From: Volvox africanus
Taxonomy: Eukaryota; Chlorophyta; Chlorophyceae; Chlamydomonadales; Volvocaceae
NCBI GenBank assembly: GCA_030268105.1
Contig: BSDZ01000021.1
Span: 2,046,001-2,110,000, forward strand
Reading direction: 5' to 3'
Length of the DNA stretch: 64,000 nt
The position numbers were made by a program, and so were the translations under genes. How positions within the stretch are numbered: the first letter of the stretch is position 1; every line of letters begins with the position of its first letter. The notes under the pieces are model-generated. The model saw nothing but the letters and a program-made list of their open reading frames with translations. It ran no database searches and was not told the DNA's origin. Shown here in pieces: positions 1-11,000 of this stretch.

Positions 1-904
1 ATCCGGATTTCCGGCGTCTCCTCGACGGTTCGACGCATCCGGTACCACCAATAGCCCAGTTGCACCAACGCCAGTGTCCGCCGAATGCCAAGGTGGGCCA
101 TGGCATGGACTCGCCGCATGATGGCCTCCCTGTCTTCGGGCGGCGGGCAGACCCGTGTCGAGCCGTCACTGAGAGCTCTAAGCAGTTGATCCCCCGCCCA
201 CAGGTACAACGCGGCCCGTCGAAGCACGCGTCGCGCCGGCCGCCCGTCCTCCTCCGTGACCCCCGCCGGCGCCCCACGAAGGAACGCCAGCGTTGACGCA
301 TCACGCCAGACGTCAGGGTCTTGGCCCTCCGCCAAGGCATTTTCCTGTACCTCAGCAGCCGCCGCTACTGCAGCAGTGGCAATCACCACCGTGAGCCCAG
401 GCGCCCGCTGTGAGAGCAGGGCGCAGGCCCATGGCGTGGGCAGGTTGTCCGCATCCACCATGGCTGAGTTGTGTGTCATCCCAGCCGCCGCCGATCCCAC
501 AGCCGCGAGTGCAGCTACAGGAGCCAGCGGGGTCAGGTCGGGTTCCCCCCCCCCTGCGGCAAGGCCGTGAGGTGCCTCGTCGCAGAATACTGCATGTCAT
601 GGGGCGTGATGAAAGCGCGATGCAGCACCATGCAGAGGGAAAGCGCGACCTGGAAGACCGGCGGCGGAGACGACCGCTCCAGCAGCTCCAGCTCCAGCTC
701 CAGCATGAAGTCCCGCGACGTCCGTAGCCAGAAGCCCGCCGCCGCTGTGTAGTCAGCGGCGGTGACCTGGCAGGGCGCGTGGATGGGGCCCGCGCGCAGT
801 GGCGTGCCGGTGACCGCAGGCGGTGGCAAGGCCACCCACGGCCGCCCTGGTAAATCGCACGCCACATACGGCGGGGCAAGGACTGTGCACGCCGCCGCCG
901 GCAT
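1..904 (-). mobile_element. Decayed LTR-retrotransposon pol fragment with integrase zinc-binding domain
   Basis: Read on the minus strand, the stretch nearest the window edge encodes a typical integrase H2C2-type N-terminal segment. It has the pattern R-V-H-A-M-A-H-L-G-I-R-R-T followed by L-G-Y-W-W-Y-R-M, and upstream of it a spacer rich in Ala, Arg and Asp. In Ty3/Gypsy-type elements this domain binds the element ends before the DDE core, which would lie outside the window. The open frame runs from about 540 to position 1. Between 533 and 904 the coding sense continues in a different frame, and the switch falls at a run of ten C (545-554), so the element is either broken or carries a homopolymer indel. 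No LTR was found. The assignment to integrase is fairly firm; the family is inferred. Confidence 0.6.
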
Positions 905-1062
905 ACGACACGACCGGCCGGCAGCAGCGCGGCTAGGTCACGCCCATCAGGCGGGCGCAACTCTGTGACGCAGTGCTGCAAGTGCACCGCGTTGGCGAGG
1001 TTGGTGTAGAGGCAGCTCAAACGGTGAACTGCCGCGCCAGTGACGGCGGCATCCAGGAGCAC

Positions 1063-3479
1063 AGGCAGCCCAAAGAGCCACCCAGCTGCGAGTCCCAGGC
1101 ACCTGCGGCGAGCTGACCGGTGAAATGAAGCGCCCAGATTGGCACCAGCCAGTACGTAAGGGATGATGGTTCAAGGAATCTTATTACGTGGATTATTCCT
1201 CAACTGTATGATGTCAGCCAGCTTCCTGCTGTGTGTGTTTCGTCGCTTTCCGGGCTTTCGTTGCAACCAACCGAGCGTGCTTGCCCTTATAACATTTTAT
1301 GCGTTCCATCCGCAGGAACATCAGTTCCTGGGAACCTAGGACTCCGTTGCCCACAAGCGAAAGAGCCGTGGAGATCCGAGCCTGGCCAGGTACTGACGGT
1401 GAGATAGGTACATACAGCGTGTATGAGCACAACGCACGCGAGTCTTTCCCCATTATATTGCTGTCTCTCATCCTTTGTGAGTGAGTTTTAGTGCATATGG
1501 TTTTGCCGCATCATTATGTCGCTATGAACTGTGCTACATGCGTGCTTCGCGGTCCTGTTCATCATGGCACCTACCTGTCCCTCGATCCATAGATATCTGT
1601 CAGCCACCCATACCGAACCAAGCAAATAAATTACGTGTTGTATTACGGTTCGATTATCACCAATGCGTGGGTCGATGCGACTTTACTAGGCGATAAACGA
1701 ACATAATAGATGCATTCCAGCAATTAATATATTCGCTTATATTTCTCTAGTTTGGCGTCATAAAATCTATGCATTGCGACTTGTCGCCTCGCAAAGCAAG
1801 CTGCATCACTAATGCGCCCGCCAAGCGAACGTTCGACTCGGCTGGAGTAACGGGGGCGCAAGGCATGATATTGACATGTTTTGTCACGTAGGAATATTTA
1901 TTATATTATTATATTATTGCTGGCATGAGTAGTGTGCGAGTGTGAGAAGTGCGGAAGTCGCAGTGGTTGATCGGCAACCGAATATCGATATTCGGTCCCT
2001 TGCGTCATGTGAATGCCATGACGGCTAAATTATTGATATACACGGATATCAGCGATAAGCGTTAGGGTTGATCAGACTTAGGATCGGCGATCTGGTGGGA
2101 GTTGTACCGCGTACCCAAATGGCGAGTATAATAGGTGTGAGGACAGCCGAGTAGAGCATGAACATTATCCGGCGGAGCATTAGAATGCTCATCCGAACTA
2201 TTGCTATTAAGAGCTGCTCTATTGATAAGTTTCCGGCCTGAGCTAAGCCAGAGCTTCGCTGTCAGCCGTGTGATGATCGCCAGTCATCGGTTCTGACACT
2301 CGAACATATCGCTGTCATCCATCAATCATTGTAAGTTGAATTTTCCCTTGCTCTTGAGTTCCGATGCCTATATTATTGCATCCGAGTGCTTTGCTGTTCT
2401 ATAAGCACTCCGGCACTAGTGTCTAACGCCCAAGACGTGCAGACACTTGTATGAGCAACGAAGGAGCGATACAACATTACGATCTTGTTTTTTACTTTTG
2501 TGCCAGCAATCTGTTACCTCCTGTGCGATCCTGTCCCCTACCTTCTATATACCTTTCATTCACCGCCTCTGCCATCACTTTTTTGGGTGGGCCCGGCGCG
2601 AAGCGTTCAGGGGGGCCCCATCCTGTGGGATTGCCCATGTCCGTCTATCTCTCTGTCTCTCTGTCTCTCTGTAAGAAAGATGTGACGGACCAAACATAAT
2701 ATCTCGCCCGGCGGAAACGCGACATTTGTCACATATTACATTCTATATTGCAAGGTATCTTTATTTTGGCCAATAACAATCGTATGAGTACAAACAAGTT
2801 TGTCAGTCTCCTTTGACCCCGGTCAAGGTCACATCAACGCCTCTTGGCCTAAATTTCATTCCAAAAGGTGCCGCGTTTCTCATAATGGAATTCTGGCATG
2901 ATGGCGTGAAATGAATCGAACAACCAGTTTGGGTGACTAAGCTGCTCTCACAGGCATGGTGATTTGCCACCAGCAGGTCGACGAATTTGCTTACAGTTAT
3001 CTACAAAGAATGTAACGTTGTGCACAATTAATTTAAGCTAATTCTCGGGGCCGAAGACTTCCTCAGTGCCGACATGGAGCTCGATGCTGTGGGGTGAATT
3101 GCTGTAACACCGTGAATGGCGTAGAAGCGCCACAATTGCTGTCACAATTGCTGAAGCCGCAGGCATTTCGGAGATACAGCTTAAAGCTTTCCATCAGTAG
3201 TACTGGCGACACTCTAACACTTGACGTCCTCACCGTTCGCTTTGGAAAGGCCTCCGCCAACACGCGCGCGCGGATTGGCCTCCACGCGCGCGCGCGTCCG
3301 TTGGGACGTGAGGTCCCTGCCCTTGCGTTTGCAGTCGTTTGCCTGCTGCACGTCATGAGCCGGCATCATCGCAACCTCGCAAACGTTTCATTGTGAAGTA
3401 ACCGGCCTGTACGGATTGTGGGGGGCCCCGCCCTTTCCTTTCCGGCTTCGAGGAAGCAGACACCCTACTTGTCGTACTT
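1063..3479. other. Intergenic, no gene recognised
   Basis: Largely AT-rich non-coding sequence. It holds an AT microsatellite near 1895-1918 (tandem TTATA units) and a TCTCTCTG tract at 2645-2672. A CG-rich segment at 3259-3298 contains two alternating (CG)n runs around an ATTGG (inverted CCAAT) box. Short open frames on both strands show no family motif or splice context. Confidence 0.5.
2645..2672. repeat. TCTCTCTG microsatellite
   Basis: About three and a half copies of an 8-bp unit (TCTCTCTG) end just before a short A-rich stretch. It lies in intergenic sequence and has no other apparent role. Confidence 0.8.
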
Positions 3480-3985
3480 CATAATCTACTTTATGATCTG
3501 CAGCTGTCCACGTTGCTCGAGACCAATGACAACTTGCTTGTGCAGGCGGCGGCTGACTCTGCGGCAGAGATGCTGCAGCGCGACTTGACAGCCACCGTAT
3601 TGAAACTCCAGGTGGCGCAGTCGGCAGCCATGGCTCAAATTCACAAGATAATCCAAGGGCTGCAACAGGAGATCTTTAACTTCCAGCGTGAGGCAACGGC
3701 ATGTGTGGCAGAGCATAAATTGCAGATACAGGTAGTCGCCGAGTCAGCCAGTGAACATGCACAGCAGGAAAGAGTGCTTATGCAAGAGCACATTCAGCAG
3801 TTGCAGACGGTACTCAACACCTCCCACAGTGAGGCAGAACAGGCATGTGATGAGAACAAACGGCTGCACAGATGGCGACAACCCAGCAGCAGCTTCTGGT
3901 GGTGGCAGAGACAGAGGCGCATGAGCTGTGGCGGCAGTTGGGTAAAAAGCTGACGGTAGCTAAGAAAGCAGCATGAGAAGAGCAC
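3480..3985 (+). pseudogene. Coiled-coil protein exon, upstream copy (frame-broken)
   Basis: After a good 3' splice signal (ATGATCTGCAG) an open frame encodes an Ala/Gln/Glu-rich, heptad-like segment with many L-Q, Q-Q-E and A-E-H motifs, predicting a long coiled coil. Comparison with the second copy (4395-4816) shows that four bases (GGCT) are missing here at about 3862. Translation after that point therefore leaves the ancestral frame (A-Q-M-A-T-T-Q-Q) and becomes Trp/Arg-rich. A three-base CAG gain follows. No start codon, other exons or recognised domain could be assigned. It may be an exon of a large coiled-coil protein or, more likely, a decaying duplicate. Family unknown. Confidence 0.45.
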
Positions 3986-5020
3986 CTGGGTTACTTCAGC
4001 ACCTGGGTTACATCAGCAGTATTGCTTGGCTGGCGATGCGAGCAGAGGTTGAAATTGAAGGAGTCTCTCAGACAGGTGCAGACGGGCAACATCCAGGCAG
4101 CCATGCAGCTGCAAGCTGTGAAGAAGACCTTACAGCAATGAAAGCAGATGGAAGCAGATGGAAGCAGATGGCGCTGTGCTTGTAGGGGGCACAACGGAAG
4201 AGGACAGCGAGGTTGTAGTGATGCTGCATGCTAAGTGCGAAGTATTGTGATTTGAACTTGGGTCCACACAGCGGCCCCAGCTGGCATCCATGACACAAGC
4301 TTTGGAGGCGGCAGCACAAGGCCGACTGGTAGGGAAGATGCTGGAAGCACGTGCTGAAGCAGACACAGGTCGGGTAAAGAACACTGTGTGGGCGGCTCTT
4401 GACTCTGCCACAGCGGCGCTGCAGCGGGAGTCCCGCTACAGCCCAGTTAACGGCCACTGTATTGAAGCTTCAGGAGCAGTCAGCAGCCACAGCTCAAGCT
4501 CATGAGATAGGGCTGCAAAGGGCTGCAACAGGAGATCTCGGAGTTCCTGAGTGAGGCAACGGCATGTGTGGCAGAGCATAGATTGCAGATACAGGTGGTC
4601 TTCATGTTAGCCCGTCAACATTCACAGCAGGAAAGAGCAGTCATGCAAGAGCACATTGAGCAGCTGCAGACAGTGCTCAGCACCTCCTGCAGCAAGGCGG
4701 AACAGGCACGTGATGAGAATAAATGGCTGGCTGCACAGATGGCGACAACCCAGCAGCTTCTGGTGGTGGCAGAAATGGAGGTGCATGAGCTGCAGTGGCA
4801 GTTGGATGAAAGCTGACGGTAGCTAAGAAAGCAGCACAAGAAATACATTCAGATTACTTGAACAGCGATGTTGGCTGGTGATGCGAGCAGAGATTGAAAT
4901 TGAGGAGTCTCAGACAGGTGTGGGCAGGCAACATCCAGGAAGCCATGCAGCTGCAAGAGAACCTTACAACAAATGGAAGCAGATGGAAGCAGATGGTGCT
5001 GTGCTTGTAGGGAGCAGGCC
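3545..5020. repeat. Imperfect tandem duplication, two units of about 0.85 kb
   Basis: Matching landmarks recur in the same order. The GCGGCTGACTCTG segment is at 3548 and again near 4393. CTGCAACAGGAGATCT is at 3660 and 4523. TGGCTGG(C/T)GATGCGAGCAG is at 4027 and 4872. The GGAAGCAGATGGAAGCAGAT units are at about 4145 and 4977. The offset falls from about 863 to 845 bp, so small indels have accumulated since duplication. Confidence 0.8.
4395..4816 (+). pseudogene. Coiled-coil protein exon, downstream tandem copy
   Basis: This is the second copy of the coiled-coil segment seen at 3480-3985, displaced by about 850-865 bp. The frame from 4568 to 4816 stays open across the site where the first copy lost four bases and ends shortly after a Q-W-Q-L-D-E-S terminus. 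The 5' part (4395-4500), matching the first copy's A-A-D-S-A segment, is out of frame with the rest. Neither copy is therefore intact over its whole length. The sequence is coiled-coil-like with no catalytic motif. It is probably non-functional, although a spliced gene using part of it cannot be excluded. Confidence 0.4.
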
Positions 5021-5129
5021 AAGGGATGTACCTGTCGGCAACCTGGCAGATAAGCTGGTTGATATTTACAGTCGGCACCGGATACCAGTAATGCCCAAAT
5101 ATGAATTCAGAACCTTGTGTTAGTGGAGC

Positions 5130-8016
5130 GAGGCAAGTTGAGGTGACTTAGGGTTTGACCTAGTGCTGGTGGGGGGGGGGGTTGGAATGTGATGGTATGG
5201 TATGTAGTGTGAAGCTGGACATGGCTAAAAGTGGGGGTGAGCTATTTATATGTGTGACGAGTGCTGACAACATAGTGGAGCTGTGGTGGGAGGTAGGGGT
5301 ATGATATAGGTAATTAGGCGTGGGCACGTACGGGGATGTATTTAAGCTGCAGCTAAGACCCTGCAATGCTCTTGTCATCGTCATTGTGCACGCAACTGTT
5401 GGGTGGATGACATTACCCTGCCTGTGGTTTTGGTGGTGGGGCTTGCACTTTGGAGGCAGTGAACACTTACCCAAACCCTTAGCTGAATTTCAGTGTGGCA
5501 ACTGTGAGCAGGGTGCACTATCCAGGCTGTGTTGAGACCCCACCAAGAATCTGTTAAAATGTTGGGAGGTGGGAATGAGATCCATAAGCGGTATAGCATT
5601 CTGAACTTAGATTTCTCGACGTGGGGATGTGTGTTTTGATTACCAACATGACTTCTTTCTATTTGCAGTTGTATTAATCATTTTTCGTATGGGTAAGGAG
5701 TCAGTATATGTTATATGTGGCATATGGAGGTGCTGGTATCCAAACCAGTGTGTGTAAAACCCTAAACCCCCCATCCCTGCGGGAAACAGTAGATTGGTGG
5801 TAGATGTGAACCAAACAAAATAGCTCCGAATCCAGGCGCCTGAACCAAATATAATACCGTGACCTCACATGAATGCATACATATACACATACATACATGG
5901 ATGGGTGCAAATGCACCGGTGGATGAAAACGTGCAGTGCCTGGACCCATTCCCATAGCTTTCATGTAAATAAAGTTTATGTACTAGGGCTTGTGCTGGCT
6001 TGTCTCTTCCCCCCCTGAAGCCCTGACGACCGCCTCATGCATGATGGGTGTCAGAGACGGCTCTGAACTCTTTCTGTTGCACGAGAGGAGGTAGCAAAGC
6101 ACCACCACACAGTAGACATATGCATAGTATTCCCAATGCATATACGAAAGTAGGCTATGACCGATGCTGCTGTAAAAGCCCCGTTCCATATTCATCTTCA
6201 TCACGTCTCTTGTAGCCAGCATCCACAAGCAACAAACTATCCCCTCTTCAGTAACACTGGGGGCTGCGCACCCATACTCCTGCCGTACGGCGCTAGACCA
6301 GGCTGTCAGTATGGTATCAGCGGCTTCAATGGATTCCGAAAAAGGTTCCCTTTGCACGCCACAGCAATTACTAATGATAGGGGCTTAGAAGAAAGATTGG
6401 ATAAGCATATATTACTAGTTGTCATTTAAGCCAGATGCTTTCTCCCACCAATACCTACATCAGCATCAAGAATGCAAATTCCGTTATTCTTCCTCCGTGC
6501 GTCCCACAGCCCCGCGGCTTGCATGGCGGACCCAAGTCCTGGCCTGCCGTAATTACCAGCCCGCGTGCCCTTGAAGCTTTCTTGCCGCACCCTGACATTG
6601 GGTGTTGCAATCCGGCTCCGCTCGGCGCAGCTTATCTGCCACCAGCATGGTGTAATGCATTGGAATGCACCTGTGACATTGTTGTAGGCACACGACGTAT
6701 ACATGCCGCACACACCTCCATATTTCCACGAAAACTGTCTTTGAACACTGTATTCTTTAAAATGATATGGCATGATAATTCAAAATCTGGTGGAGTCTCC
6801 CTCGTTCTCATTTAGGCACGTCCACCGCGCGTTGATGAACGCATACACTAGCAAATTTTCGCAATTGGAGGCCAGCCCCTGACGGCCACCTGAAATGGCT
6901 GCTCCGCTTTGTCGTTATCAGACGTCGCAGAAAGGTAAATCAAAGGCCAAGTGAAAGGCACATCGCAAATGCAACTCCAGAATGGGCAGGGCACTCAAAA
7001 CACGGACACGATGGCACCCACCTTATGGACGATATGGCACCCATCTGTCGGTCTTGTATTGCATGCCAGTCCTAAGCGGTGGCCCAAAGTCATGTTGCAT
7101 AGGCTTTGAGATGACACCGCTTTACCTCTGTATGCTCGTGCAGTGCTATATGCGATTTCGCTGCTAAGTGAACAAGAAGTTCATCCGTCTTTGCACAACA
7201 ACAGTGCAACTAGTAGCGATCACGCTACATTCCAAGACCCACAGAAGGGCGTGTTGAATGCTCTAACTCTGTTCATGCGCCATGCCGGGTTTGAAGCAAC
7301 TCGAACATTGTCCACAAACACCTGATCAAAGCTCTTGCACATGAGAAGTTGTGAAGCGCAGTAAACCGCAATCTGAACCTAATATTTCACACCGTTGCTG
7401 CACGATAATTGGATGCAATGTAACGGTACAAGCCTATGCCATGCTCGGTGACACTCCGGTCTTCAAGAAAAACAGTCCTCAATCTCTGTCTTGGAGGATA
7501 CGGCAGCATATCCATGAGAGACCACAAACCAGAGCCCTCGGGCCACAACGAGAGTCCCTCTGGCACAATATTGACAATCAAAAGCTCAATTGGATAATGA
7601 TCACGAGCACACCTCATGGAGGTAGGTGTGGGACATCCAGTCACCGACGAGGTAGGTGAATTACGTGATACGCTTTGCTAAGGTCCCCAAGCAGCAGCTG
7701 AATGCATACCTCCGTTGGCCTTTTCCAATGCGCTGGCGGTATGCCCATATTGGGATGAGGCGGGACACGGAATAAGAAAGTCCATTAATTGCCGACCACA
7801 CGCCAAAGCCTTGCCAGGAAATCGGCGCCGGGAGCAACTGCGCTCTTCTATATAGCCTGGAACACACAAATTACATCAGCTGTATAGCCATCATACATGG
7901 GGTCCGACGAGGCGAAAATGAGTTGACAGATGATTTCTCATGCGTCTTATGCTTTAATGATCGTCACCGCTGCCTTTTGTTGCCAGCCCTGTAACTGCTG
8001 TCGCAGCTCCTTGTTA
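5130..8016. other. Intergenic, no gene recognised; probable 3' end of the SET gene
   Basis: No convincing exon was found on either strand. It contains a G-run at 5168-5180 and an ATACATAC-type microsatellite near 5876-5897. On the minus strand a TGTAA motif (7871-7875), the usual volvocine poly(A) signal, lies about 140 nt beyond the stop codon of the SET-domain gene and may end its 3' UTR. Confidence 0.45.
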
Positions 8017-11000
8017 TTACAGATACTTTCGGCAGCGTTTGTCACCGCACTGACACCGCAGAAGCTCCACGCCAATCTGTTCAGCCGCCTGCTCGATGTA
8101 CTCCTCAGGCAACCCCTGCATACGGAAACATTTCGAGAGGTCAGGCGAGTGAGTGGATACAGCACGTGTGAAAAGGATAGACAACAACCTCACCGGGCGG
8201 CAAAACTCTGGCCCCACTCTCACCGCCGACATGTCCACACCTTCTGTACCTCGCGCATTCCCCATATCCTGCCCATTGGCATTTGTGTGCATCGGCTTAC
8301 AAAAAGTGCCTGATAGACGGCCAAACGACAAACTCACCTTGAACGCGTCCATGCACAGCGCTGAGCTGAGTTTATAATCATATGTCAGCTCTGTTCCTGG
8401 TAAGAGCACCGTGGAAGAAAACAAGAAGATGCGCCGCTGCCCCTCAATAACTACCGTCTTTGCGGTGCAGTTGGGCCTGCGGAGAGGAGCCCGGCCGGGC
8501 ATGCAAACAGCTGAGGAGACCGGAACTCATATGGGTCGTCCCTTGGATGTCGCATGGATTTGTATTTCATGCCAGTGACGGTGACTTACTAATCCGCCAA
8601 ATGAAAAGCTAGCGCCCCTGCCACACTCGCAATGCAGTTCCCCAACTTACACCAAGCCGTGCAGCCTAGTGCGTGCGGGTCACATGAGTGTGCGTAAGGG
8701 TGATCGCACGATTGCAATAGCAACCTTTCCTGTTGACCACCTGTTGTAGCATCTACGAGGAAATAAATAGAAATTAACCGAAGTTAATTTCGTGTTTAAG
8801 ATTTTACCTAAAGATGGTGAGCCTAGTTAGGAACTGTAAGATGAAGTGACCAGGCATAGTGGTGAAACGCCTGGATATTAGGAAGACTCCTAGCTTTTGA
8901 GGGTAACCCCCAAAGCGAGGAGACACTGAACCCGTTTATTTCGGCCTCTTAAGCATTAAGGGCATTTCATGCGCTTGGGAAGAAGCAAGGAGGAGAATGA
9001 ACTTTTAGGTTAAAGCCTTCACTTGATGGGTCGTAACCGTCCTGAGACTTTGCAACATATGAGACAAGAGACTGTACAGTTTCACGGTCACTAGGAGACC
9101 GCCAAGATGGTGGAGAACCCCGAGGGTCGGGAGGTCCGACTACCAGGGCGTGCTCGGATCGCTGAATTAGAACAGCAGAACGCCCAAAAAGACCGCTTAG
9201 CAGCGGAAAGGGAACGAATTGCCGTAGACAAAGAACTATGTTTGGCACTGTTGGGGTCGTTTCCGTTACAGGCCGACAAAATTCCTGAACCGCAGTTTAA
9301 GCCAGGGATGAATGCTGAACATTTGTTCAGTATTTTCGCACTTTGCAACAGAACGGCCTTCTACATGCTCTGCGCGGCATGTCAGACACACTCAGAAGCG
9401 GCTGAGTGGATTTTCCATTACGGAGCAATGGCCTATGGATCCGTAGAACTTTTGAGGCCTTGATGACGGCTTTCAAGAAGCACTTCGTGAACTTGGCAGC
9501 ATGATCGCATGCAAGAATTGCTTGACGGCAAAATTGGGATGGATGCTTCTAAGAATGTCACAGAATACGCTGCAAGGTTTTGCTTCGCTGAATGGGACTG
9601 GTGCAGTACTCTTGCAAGAAGGCCGACCCTTGGCATTCACCAGTAAGAAGTAAACTACAGCAGAACGGAACTACAGTAGTGGTGAGCAAGAGTTACTTGA
9701 GGTAATCAATGCCTTGCGTGAATGGCGTTGCTATCTACAGAGCTCTGAACCTCTCACACTTGTCACCGACCACCCCCCATTGATCTATTTTAAGACAAGC
9801 AAATGTGAGCCGCAGACATGCGCAATGGCTTCAGTTCCTGGCGCAGTCTAATTTTGAGTGGCTTTATCGCCCAGGACGCTTGAACGTGGTCATTGATGCT
9901 CTGTCATCCCCCTTTGGCCTATCTTGTGGTTTGCTGTGCGGGCACCACACATTGCATGGGCCATACGTTGGTCCCACTCATTCAGTGTATTGTCGGGGCA
10001 ACCCAACGAGACACATTCTTCCAGAACCCAGCTATTCTTAAGACCCGCCTGGCGAATCCTGTAGGATTCTTCCAAATAGAAAGGGGGGAGTGCGAATATT
10101 GCATTGTTGTCCCGAATGACCCAGAACTGAAACATGAAATCATGACACGCAGTCACTCTGATGTACTCCCTGGACACCCGGGACGTGATCTGACTATAGA
10201 GCTGGAAGAACGAAACTTTTGGTGGCCCTCACTCAAAGCTGATGTGGCTGATTTCGTGGCCAAGTGTAATTCCTGCCAACGAAACATGGCACGATCAGGG
10301 AAGCCTGCTGGCTTATTCCAACCTCTGCCTATCCCAGAACAACCTTGGACTAGTGTCTCCATGGATTTCGTACTCGGATTGCCTAAGAGCAGAAAAGGCT
10401 ACAACTCCCTTGAGGTGTTTGTGGATATTAGGAAGACTCCTAGCTTTTGAGGGTAACCCCCGAAGCGAGGAGACACTGAACCCGTACAGAAGTCGTTTCG
10501 GGCCTCCTAAGCAACAAGGGCATGAAATGCTCTCGGGAGGAAGCAAGGAGGAGAGATTGAAGCCTTCGCTTGACGGGTCGTAACCGTCCTGAGACTTTGC
10601 AACATATAAGTCAACCTTTCCTTACGGGTTTAAGAGCGAGACGCTCTAACGCCACCGATCCTCACCCGCACGAGTGGTTGACGAAGCGCATGATGTTGCC
10701 CCGGTGCGTCGCGTCCAACACCACAGCCTCATCAGGAGGCCCGCCCGGGTTGAACAAGTAGCAGCCCAGGCCCGCGAGGGCGTACCTGGGAACATTTGGT
10801 TCGATGTGGTGAGATAAGACTGAAATGGGCCTGAATTCAACAGTCGAGGACCCATCTTCCACAAATATCGCCCGCTTCCCAAAACCCTTCCCCGGCGCGC
10901 AGCTATGACATTACTCCGGCACAGCTGAATGGTTTTTCATCGGTTAGGCCCCGTCCGTACCCTTCCCTCGCCCTCTTACCCGCACCTCGCAAGGGAAGCA

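Larger units (their letters stand above)
8745..10607 (+). mobile_element. Internally deleted Ty3/Gypsy LTR retrotransposon in a SET-gene intron
   Basis: Near-identical direct repeats at 8872-9060 and 10422-10607 flank a gag-like start (9107), an RNase H remnant and an integrase zinc-binding/core start. It lies entirely inside the 8477-10665 intron of the SET gene, in the opposite orientation. The reverse-transcriptase domain and protease are missing, and the integrase reading runs directly into the 3' repeat. The 5' LTR may begin further upstream at TGTTGTAGC (8745), with the equivalent part of the 3' LTR removed by the deletion. No clear target-site duplication was seen. It would be non-autonomous at best. 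Confidence 0.75.
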
